This document shows, piece after piece, positions 1 to 5,250 of a stretch of 8,775 nucleotides of DNA (positions within the stretch are counted from its first letter, which is position 1; each line of letters begins with the position of its first letter). The DNA is from CAZJHD01 sp964545855. GTDB lineage: Bacteria > Planctomycetota > UBA1135 > JACQFD01. Location: contig CAZJHD010000102.1 of the NCBI GenBank assembly GCA_964545855.1, positions 1 through 8,775 on the forward strand, in the 5' to 3' direction. The notes beneath the pieces are model-generated. The model was not told where the DNA came from. It saw only the letters and a list, made by a program, of their open reading frames with translations, and did not search any database. The translations under genes and the position numbers were made by a program.

Positions 1-192
1 CGGCTCGGCGCGCGGTGGCGCGGCCCCCCGGCCGCCCGCCGCTTCCTCGAGCGCGCGCCGCCGCGTCGGGTCGAGGGATTCGAAGTAGGTCCGCCAGTCC
101 ACGGCCACGCGCGTGGGGTCGTCGCGGAAGTCGGCGAAGACGTTCTCGATGTAGGCGGCGTTGAAGCCGAAGAGGTCGTCGAGCTCGGTCAC
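1..192 (-). CDS. sucA: 2-oxoglutarate dehydrogenase E1 component, N-terminal fragment (cut by window edge)
   Basis: Only the first 64 codons are present; the gene continues beyond position 1. The translation begins VTELDDLFGFNAAYIENVF and continues with ADFRDDPTRVAVDWRTYFES (residues 20-39). An 'N-x-x-Y-I-E' helix, then 'DP..V...WR.YFE', is the hallmark of the short N-terminal helical segment of E1o (2-oxogl_dehyd_N type), which in known enzymes helps dock E1 to the E2 succinyltransferase core. After it comes an Ala/Gly/Pro-rich linker (residues 50-64), also usual before the thiamine-diphosphate domain. The enzyme decarboxylates 2-oxoglutarate in the TCA cycle, in the cytoplasm. The start is taken as the GTG at 192-190, which puts the conserved motif at residue 11 as in relatives. 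It has no good Shine-Dalgarno (upstream reads GAAGCACCGCAAC). The frame stays open further upstream and another GTG at 282-280 cannot be excluded. The gene is divergent from the TPR-frataxin gene. Identification is by motif recall only, since the catalytic domains are outside the window. Confidence 0.85.
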   Translation of the reverse strand, partial: MTELDDLFGFNAAYIENVFADFRDDPTRVAVDWRTYFESLDPTRRRALEEAAGGRGAAPPRAEP

Positions 193-300
193 GTTGCGGT
201 GCTTCGGGGCGATTCTCGGGTGACGGCGGATCGCACAGTATGGCGCTCCAGGAGGGGCCCCCGGCGGGTCCTTTCGAGGCACCCGCAGTAGAGTGCCACC
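193..300. promoter_or_regulatory. Divergent intergenic region between sucA and the TPR-frataxin gene
   Basis: This 108-bp stretch separates two divergent starts and so must carry the promoters of both, or lie inside longer leaders. It is less GC-extreme around 232-242 (cacagtatggc), where CATACT on the minus strand or CAGTAT on the plus strand could act as a -10 element. I see no matching -35 at 16-18 bp for either. A GC-rich near-palindrome (ggaggggcccccgg, about 251-264) lies in the middle. No operator or riboswitch is recognisable. An in-frame TAG at 289-291 marks the upstream limit of the rightward gene. Confidence 0.35.
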
Positions 301-951
301 ATGGAAACCCCGGAGCTCGAGCGCGCCGTCGCCGCCGATCCGAACGACGCCGCGCTCCGCCTGCGTCTCGGCGAGGCGCTGCTCGACGCGGGCCGTCCCG
401 ACGACGCTCTCGACCACCTGCGCCGCGCGATGATCCTCGAGCCGGACCGCGTCGAGGCCTACCTCGCGCTCGGCCGCGCGCTCGTCGCCGAGGAGGAGCA
501 CATCGCCGCGATCGCGACGCTCGAGGGCGGACGCGACCGCGCCGCGGCGCTCGGCCGCGACGAGTGCGTGCCCGCCTTCGACGCGCTGCTCGCCGAGCTC
601 GGCCCCGGGAAGAGGTCGGGCGGCGTCGGCGCCCTCGACGAGGAGGCGTTCTCGAGAATCGCGCGCGCCGAGCTTGCCGCCGTCGCGGGCCGGCTGCGCG
701 CCCTCGCCGCGCCCATCGAGCTCTCCCACACGCCGAGCATCCTCGTGCTGACGGTCGCGGGTCGCGCGAAGATGGGTCTGAGCGAGCAGCGCAGCGCGCG
801 CGAGATCTGGTGCACCTCGGGCCTCGGCGAGGTGAAGTTCCGCTACATGACCCAGTCGTCGCGCTGGCGCGCCGGCGGCGGCGAGGAGCTGCGCTCCGTC
901 GTGGCGGGCTTCGTCGCGCGCGAGATCGGCCGCTCCGTCTCGCTGGACTGA
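301..951 (+). CDS. TPR protein with C-terminal CyaY/frataxin-like domain
   Basis: A 216-residue protein with no signal peptide, so cytoplasmic. Residues 1-100 form TPR-like helical pairs (for example LRLGEALLDAGRPDDALDHL, 22-40, and AYLALGRALVAEEEHIAAI, 53-71), normally protein-docking modules. Residues 112-216, about 105 long like bacterial CyaY (106 in E. coli), follow the frataxin plan: an N-terminal helix (DEEAFSRIARAELAAVAGRL), a strand ILVLTV, then SEQRSAREIWCTS aligning with the CyaY 'INRQEPLHQVWLAT' strand, including the conserved Q163 and W170. KFRY (179-182) stands for 'YHFD', W189 for the second tryptophan, and GEELRSVVAGFV plus SVSL for the C-terminal helix and tail. Known frataxins bind iron and modulate the IscS/IscU Fe-S cluster machinery. 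The acidic ridge of helix 1 and its following loop is mostly absent here, so iron binding is uncertain. The ATG is the first start after an in-frame TAG at 289-291. It lies three bases before the next gene. The frataxin call rests on remembered E. coli CyaY, not a profile search. Confidence 0.8.
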   Translation: METPELERAVAADPNDAALRLRLGEALLDAGRPDDALDHLRRAMILEPDRVEAYLALGRALVAEEEHIAAIATLEGGRDRAAALGRDECVPAFDALLAELGPGKRSGGVGALDEEAFSRIARAELAAVAGRLRALAAPIELSHTPSILVLTVAGRAKMGLSEQRSAREIWCTSGLGEVKFRYMTQSSRWRAGGGEELRSVVAGFVAREIGRSVSLD

Positions 952-954
952 GGA

Positions 955-1956
955 ATGGGCGCCCGCCGAATCGGCTCCGTCCCGTGGCTCGCGTGCGTCG
1001 CGGTCCTCGCGCCAGCGGCCGCGTCGCAGGGAGGCGCGCCGCCGCGCACGATCGTCTGCCAGGGCCGCACGCAGAGGTCGGAGGAGCTTCCGGCGACGGT
1101 ACCGGAGACGGTCCGCAAGGCCGCGGCGCGGCTCGAGGCGTGGGCCGGCAAGCACGGTCTCCGGATCCACGTGGCGCCGAAGGACACGCTCCTCGTGGTC
1201 GTGCCGTCGTCGTCGGGCGCGCTCCAGGGGAAGCTCCGCTCCGCGCGCACGGACCTCCAGCGCCGCCTCGGGCGCCCGGCGCCGGAGGACGCGCTGGAGG
1301 TGGTCCTCGTCGAGTCGAAGCCCGCCCTCGGCGAGTACGCGGCGCTCCTCGCCGAGTCGGAGGCCTACCTCCGCTCCTGGGCGCCGCAGCAGCAGGAGGG
1401 AGTGGGCTTCCTCCTCTCGCGTCCCTTCGCGGCGGCCTATCGGTTCGACGACGGAGAGAAGAGCGAGGCGCGCACGGAGAACGAGCTGCTCCACCGCGTC
1501 GGCCACCTCGTCGCCGCCTCGGTGCTCGGACGGCAGCCCCATTGGGTCGTCGAGGGGATCGCCTGGGGAGCCGAGCAACGCGGGAGCGGCGCGATCCACG
1601 CCTTCTGCAACCGCAACGGCTTCGTCGGGCGCAAGGAGCACGCCGGCTGGCCGCGCGCGGGCCGCGCGCGACTGCTGGAGGGAACGGAGCTCCCGCTCGA
1701 CGCGATCCTCGCGATGGACCGGGGCTCGGAGGTGGGGAGCGACCTCGGCGCCGCGGCGATGGTGCTCGTGGAGCACCTGCTGGCGAAGGAGACGGAGGCC
1801 TTCGCACGCTGCCTCGCGGAGTGGAGCAAGGAGCTCGAGGCGGGCGCCGCCGATCCGGAGTTCCGCATCCCCGCCGCGAAGCAGAGGGCCTCGCTCGAGG
1901 CGGCGCTCGGCGAGGGAGGTCTCGCGAAGCTCCGCGACGCGATCCGGCGGAGCTGA
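955..1956 (+). CDS. Secreted gluzincin-like protein with a degenerate zinc site
   Basis: A 333-residue protein with an N-terminal signal peptide: RR near the start, hydrophobic core WLACVAVLAPAAA (11-23), cleavage likely near 24, so exported. The central region reads NELLHRVGHLVAASVLGRQ (176-193) then PHWVVEGIAWGAEQR (195-209). This matches the layout of peptidase-MA/DUF1570-like gluzincins, where HExxH gives two zinc ligands and the catalytic base, and a downstream 'W..EG.A' gives the third ligand. Here H180, H184 and E200 remain, but the catalytic Glu after the first His is Arg181. The protein may therefore bind metal without hydrolysing peptides, or may be a non-enzymatic relative. The stretch from 30 to 150 (with a strand-rich part at 69-120) and the helical C-terminus (265-333) are not otherwise recognised. 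The ATG is two codons after the previous gene's TGA, in the same frame. GAGGA abuts it directly, too close for a normal ribosome site, suggesting translational coupling. The family assignment is moderate. Confidence 0.65.
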   Translation: MGARRIGSVPWLACVAVLAPAAASQGGAPPRTIVCQGRTQRSEELPATVPETVRKAAARLEAWAGKHGLRIHVAPKDTLLVVVPSSSGALQGKLRSARTDLQRRLGRPAPEDALEVVLVESKPALGEYAALLAESEAYLRSWAPQQQEGVGFLLSRPFAAAYRFDDGEKSEARTENELLHRVGHLVAASVLGRQPHWVVEGIAWGAEQRGSGAIHAFCNRNGFVGRKEHAGWPRAGRARLLEGTELPLDAILAMDRGSEVGSDLGAAAMVLVEHLLAKETEAFARCLAEWSKELEAGAADPEFRIPAAKQRASLEAALGEGGLAKLRDAIRRS

Positions 1957-2072
1957 TCGCCGAGTTCCGCGCCTTCGCGCGGAGGGGCGCCCCCTCAAGG
2001 TGGGGCGCGTTGCGCGACGAAACCGACCGAGGACCGCCGGCTCCCGTTGCCGGCGCTCCGGAGCGAGCACGC
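1957..2072 (+). other. Intergenic region with a short GC hairpin
   Basis: This 116-bp gap contains GAGGGG (1982-1987), loop CGC, then CCCCTC (1991-1996), a perfect 6-bp stem. No T-run follows, so it is a poor intrinsic terminator. It could pause transcription or be chance in such GC-rich DNA. An in-frame TTG at 2010-2012 is an alternative start for the next gene but has no better ribosome site than the chosen ATG. Confidence 0.2.
2060..2063 (+). promoter_or_regulatory. Ribosome binding site GGAG for the GAF/degenerate-GGDEF gene
   Basis: GGAG lies 9 bases before the ATG at 2073. The open frame runs on far upstream, to 240, through sequence that is coding in another frame. This site and the onset of recognisable protein sequence are the reasons for placing the start here. 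Confidence 0.5.
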
Positions 2073-3125
2073 ATGGCCGGCACCATCGAGACGCAGGGCA
2101 GCATCGACTTCGCGTCGGAGTCGGAGGCGCTGCGGAAGCGGCTCTCGGGCACGCTCACGATCGCGAACGCGACGGCCTGCGCGATCGACTGGGTCGTGCG
2201 CCAGATGGAGACGGCGCTCGCGGCGCTCGATCCCCACAGCATCTGCCCCATCGGCGGCCGCGCCGAGGCGAAGGGGCTCCCGATCCCCGGCCGCGAGATC
2301 GTCTGCTTCCAGATCGACCGGTCGAGCGGCGGGCTCCGTCCCTTCCGCGTGAGCTGCGCCGAGGGACACTCCGAATCGCGACTCGCCGTCTCCCGCATCG
2401 CGTTCAAGCGCGATGCCGACGGGACCCTCGGGGCGTCGCGCGTCGCCGACGCGGCGAATCCGCTGCTGTCTGGATTCCGCTCGGCCTTCCCGTCGACCCA
2501 GGCGGTGATCTTCGCGCCCATCGCGCTCGGTCCGAGCCCTTGGGGCGTCCTCGCGGTGGGCTCGCCGGAGCCCGACCCGACGCACGAGACCGTGCTCCAG
2601 ACCGTCGTCCTGGCCGCGGCGGCCGTCACGCAGTGGCTCGAGGCGCACTCGTCGTCGACGCCGGCTCCGGGGCCGGGGACGGGGCCGGGGCGCGCGGCGG
2701 CCGGCGGCGCTCCTCGGCGCATCGAGGCCTTCATCCAGGAGTTCGATTGGGCGCGCGGCCGCACCGGCCCCAAGTCGGATCCGCCGACGCTCCTCGCCTA
2801 CGCCGTGGCCGATCCGCGCCGCGGCGCTCCGAACTCGCCGCGCGGCACGCCGGATCGTCTCCTCGGCGAGTGTCTCGAGGAGCTCCGCGGCGACGACCTC
2901 GGCGCGGTCCAGGCGAGCGACGTGCTCGTGTTCCTCCTCCGCGGCTGTCCGCACGAGGACGTGCGCTCCGTCGGCGAGCGGATGAAGAAGCGCATCGAGC
3001 GCCTCGATCCGATCGCGGCGCGCGACGGGATCGCCTGCGTGAAGCCGGGCATCGCCTGGGTGCGCGCGAAGGAGCTCGTCGACCTCGTCGCGCGGAAGGC
3101 GCGCGAGGCGCGAAAGCGCCACTGA
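2073..3125 (+). CDS. GAF-like domain protein with C-terminal degenerate GGDEF-like domain
   Basis: A 350-residue cytoplasmic protein, with no signal peptide or membrane segment. Residues about 25-195 have a GAF-like pattern: a long first helix (LTIANATACAIDWVVRQMET), mixed strands, then AVIFAPIALGPSPWGVLAVG (144-163), the usual 'plxxxgxxxGvlxl' hairpin, and a closing helix to 190. A Pro/Gly/Ala linker follows (196-214). Residues about 238-348 look like a worn GGDEF domain: TLLAYAVAD for the 'lllxDiDxFK' strand, VQASDVLVFLL (279-289) where RYGGDEFxxLL should be, EDVRSVGERMKKRIERL for the following helix, IACVKPGIAWV for the 'vtvSiGiA' strand, and ELVDLVARKAREARKR for the final 'LlxxADxAlYxAKr' helix. 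The metal Asp, the GG(D/E)EF loop and the RxxD site are all missing, so it should not make cyclic-di-GMP. A regulatory or partner-binding role is inferred. GAF is fairly likely; the GGDEF relation is weaker. It stands 133 bp before a complete GGDEF gene on the same strand. Confidence 0.6.
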   Translation: MAGTIETQGSIDFASESEALRKRLSGTLTIANATACAIDWVVRQMETALAALDPHSICPIGGRAEAKGLPIPGREIVCFQIDRSSGGLRPFRVSCAEGHSESRLAVSRIAFKRDADGTLGASRVADAANPLLSGFRSAFPSTQAVIFAPIALGPSPWGVLAVGSPEPDPTHETVLQTVVLAAAAVTQWLEAHSSSTPAPGPGTGPGRAAAGGAPRRIEAFIQEFDWARGRTGPKSDPPTLLAYAVADPRRGAPNSPRGTPDRLLGECLEELRGDDLGAVQASDVLVFLLRGCPHEDVRSVGERMKKRIERLDPIAARDGIACVKPGIAWVRAKELVDLVARKAREARKRH

Positions 3126-3133
3126 GACGCGCG

Positions 3134-3147
3134 CGGCGCGGGCGCCG
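3134..3147 (+). terminator. Possible weak hairpin after the GAF/degenerate-GGDEF gene
   Basis: CGGCGC (3134-3139) and GCGCCG (3142-3147) are perfect inverted arms starting 9 bases after the stop codon. As RNA this gives about five G-C pairs with a four-base loop. There is no T-tract, so termination would be inefficient or factor-assisted. It may be chance given the base composition. Confidence 0.2.
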
Positions 3148-3258
3148 TCGGCCGATCGTGCCGTCAAGCGCTCGTCGCCGGAGTGCCGATAGAGGGAGCG
3201 TCGGCTCCGCGCCACGCGCACTGCGTGCCACCGCCCCGCGTCCGACTCGCCTTCGATC

Positions 3259-5250
3259 ATGCTGAACGCCTCGGGAACTCCGGTCGCCACCGTCCCTCCG
3301 TCCGCGCCCGCCTGGGTCGCGAACGTCGATTCGATCCCGACGCTCCCGTCCGTCGCGGGCCGGCTCATCGAGATGGCGCTCAGCGACCGCGCCTCCGCGC
3401 AGGAGATCGGAGACCTCGTGTCGAAGGACCCGGGGCTCACGGCGCGCCTCCTGAAGGTCGTGAACTCGTCGAGCTACGGGCTCCGCAACGAGGTCACGAG
3501 CGTGAGCCACGCCATCACGATCATCGGCCGTCAGGCGCTGCGCTCGCTCGTCCTCGGCATCTCGATCTTCGAGACGGTGAGCACCCGCGACGAGGAGTCG
3601 ACGGCGCACCGCGAGGCACTGTGGCGGCACGCCGTCGCCGCGGCGGCGGCGGCGCAGCTCATCGCGCAGTCCGTCGGCAAGGTGAATCCCGAGGAGGCCT
3701 ACATCGCGGGCCTCACGCACGACATCGGCAAGGTCGTCCTCGACATGCTGCGGCCGCAGCACTACCGCCGCTCCCTCGAGGCGATCGCGAAGGACTCGGC
3801 CGACCGGATCCTCGTGCACGAGGCGGCCTATTGCGGCCTCGACCACACGGCCCTCGGCGACCTCCTCGCCGAGCGCTGGTCGCTGCCGTCGGGCATCCGC
3901 GCCGCCATCAAGTACCACCACGATCCCGCGGCGGCCGCCGGAGAGCCGACGCCGATCCGGCGCGTGCTCGCGGTCACCGCCGCCGCCGACGCGCTCGCGT
4001 GGACCTGCGGCTACCCGTCCGTCGAGTCGAGCCGTCCGATCGTCCCCGACTCGATGACGCAATCGATCCTGGGCCGGATCGACCGGGACGCCGCCATCGC
4101 GCACGTGCGCGAGGAGGTGCGCAAGTGCGCGGAGGTGTTCCGCTACGACGAGGCCACCGCCGAGCACTGGCAGCGCGCGATGTACCAGGCGAACGCCGAG
4201 ATGGGGAAGCTCCTCGCGGCGCAGGGCGAGGCCTATCGGACGCAGCAGGCCATCACGGAGCTGATCCTCAACACGCAGCGGCTCCTCGGCGTGAAGGACC
4301 CCGTGGAGTCGGTGCTCTCGTCGATCGTCGGCCGGCTCGGCTTCGATCGGGCATACCTGATCCAGCTCTCCGACGACCTGCGCAACCTCACGTTCCTGAG
4401 GATCGTGAGCGCCGACGGGCAGGGCCTCGACCGTCAGGGGAAGACGTTCCCGCTCGACGACAACTCCGCCCTCCCGGCCGAAGGGCCCGAACTCCTGGTG
4501 GCCGGCCAGAGCCCGCCCCAGGACCGCCTCCTCTCCGTGCTCGGAGTGCGCGCGGCCGTGCTCACTCCGATCCAGGAGAGCTCGGGACAGCGCTTCCTGC
4601 TCGGCACCGACCGCAGCTCGCGCGGGCGCGGCGCCTCGGATCCGTCGCTCGACAAGCTCGTGCACCAGACACTCTCGCACAGCGTCTCGCTGCTGCTGGA
4701 GAACTACCGCCTCTACAAGCAGGCGCGCGACCTGTCGGTCACCGACCCGCTCACGGGCGTCTCCAATCGCCGCGCTCTGATGGACGCTCTCCATCACCTC
4801 GCGGAGATCGCGGCGCGCACGGGCAAGGGCTTCTGCGTGGCGATGTTCGACATCGACCACTTCAAGAAGTTCAACGACGACTGCGGCCACCAGACGGGCG
4901 ACCAGGTGCTGCGGATCACGGCGCAGACGCTGCGCGAGAGCTGCCGCGCCGACGACATCGTCGGCCGATACGGCGGCGAGGAGTTCTGCGCGGTGCTGCC
5001 GGACACGGCGCTCGCCGAGGCCGTGATCGTGGCGGAGCGTGCGCGCGTCGCCATCGAGGAGTACGGGAAGGCGAACGCCGGCAGCTACCGCGGCCGCGCG
5101 ATCAGCGTCTCCGGCGGCGTCGCCGAGCTCGTGGCGGGCGGCGAGACCTACGAGGCGCTGCTGGGCCGAGCCGACGCGGCGCTCTACCGAGCGAAGCAGG
5201 CGGGCCGCAATCGCATCGAGACGGCGCAGAGGGAAGCAGGCACGCCGTGA
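3259..5250 (+). CDS. HDOD-GAF-GGDEF signalling protein, predicted active diguanylate cyclase
   Basis: A 663-residue cytoplasmic protein with three modules. (1) HDOD, about 22-225: starts IPTLPSVAGRL, then DPGLTARLLKVVNSSSYGL (57-75), the HDOD signature. It keeps HD-like residues: H124 (LWRHA), H154-D155 (THDIGK), H196 (LDHTALG) and H220-H221 (KYHHDP). (2) A helical connector (290-335) and GAF-like domain (about 336-488). (3) GGDEF, about 491-655: DPLTGVSNRRAL (496-507), metal Asp in FDIDHFKKFND (530-540), active loop RYGGEEF (570-576), and RADD (563-566), the RxxD inhibitory site at the standard distance. Family knowledge predicts conversion of two GTP to cyclic-di-GMP with product feedback. 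HDOD is usually a non-enzymatic sensing or scaffold domain. The ATG at 3259 has no visible Shine-Dalgarno; it is used because HDOD homology starts soon after. The TGA overlaps the next gene's GTG (GTGA), implying coupled translation. Domain order is clear; the input signal is unknown. Confidence 0.93.
   Translation: MLNASGTPVATVPPSAPAWVANVDSIPTLPSVAGRLIEMALSDRASAQEIGDLVSKDPGLTARLLKVVNSSSYGLRNEVTSVSHAITIIGRQALRSLVLGISIFETVSTRDEESTAHREALWRHAVAAAAAAQLIAQSVGKVNPEEAYIAGLTHDIGKVVLDMLRPQHYRRSLEAIAKDSADRILVHEAAYCGLDHTALGDLLAERWSLPSGIRAAIKYHHDPAAAAGEPTPIRRVLAVTAAADALAWTCGYPSVESSRPIVPDSMTQSILGRIDRDAAIAHVREEVRKCAEVFRYDEATAEHWQRAMYQANAEMGKLLAAQGEAYRTQQAITELILNTQRLLGVKDPVESVLSSIVGRLGFDRAYLIQLSDDLRNLTFLRIVSADGQGLDRQGKTFPLDDNSALPAEGPELLVAGQSPPQDRLLSVLGVRAAVLTPIQESSGQRFLLGTDRSSRGRGASDPSLDKLVHQTLSHSVSLLLENYRLYKQARDLSVTDPLTGVSNRRALMDALHHLAEIAARTGKGFCVAMFDIDHFKKFNDDCGHQTGDQVLRITAQTLRESCRADDIVGRYGGEEFCAVLPDTALAEAVIVAERARVAIEEYGKANAGSYRGRAISVSGGVAELVAGGETYEALLGRADAALYRAKQAGRNRIETAQREAGTP

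Noticed and set aside
240..2072. A long rightward open frame starting at ATG 240 and running into the GAF gene, which would give a 961-residue protein.
   Set aside because: Its first 611 codons lie over the TPR-frataxin and peptidase-like genes in another frame and give an Arg/Pro/Ala-rich translation without motifs. It is open only because stops are rare at this GC content. The real start is the ATG at 2073.
2675..2698. Short tandem GGGGCCGGGGAC-like repeats in the GAF/degenerate-GGDEF gene.
   Set aside because: They encode the Pro/Gly linker (APGPGTGPG) between the two domains and are too few and too short to be a regulatory or mobile repeat.
2731..4890. A 719-residue open frame on the minus strand, antisense to the HDOD-GAF-GGDEF gene.
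   Set aside because: The translation is Arg/Val/Asp-rich with no recognisable domain, and the opposite strand encodes clear HDOD and GGDEF motifs over the same bases.
3183..5246. The long open frame upstream of, and continuous with, the glycosyltransferase.
   Set aside because: It overlaps the cyclase gene in another frame and is low-complexity Arg/Pro/Gly sequence. The GTG at 5247, overlapping the previous stop, sits just before the first recognisable GT2 residues.
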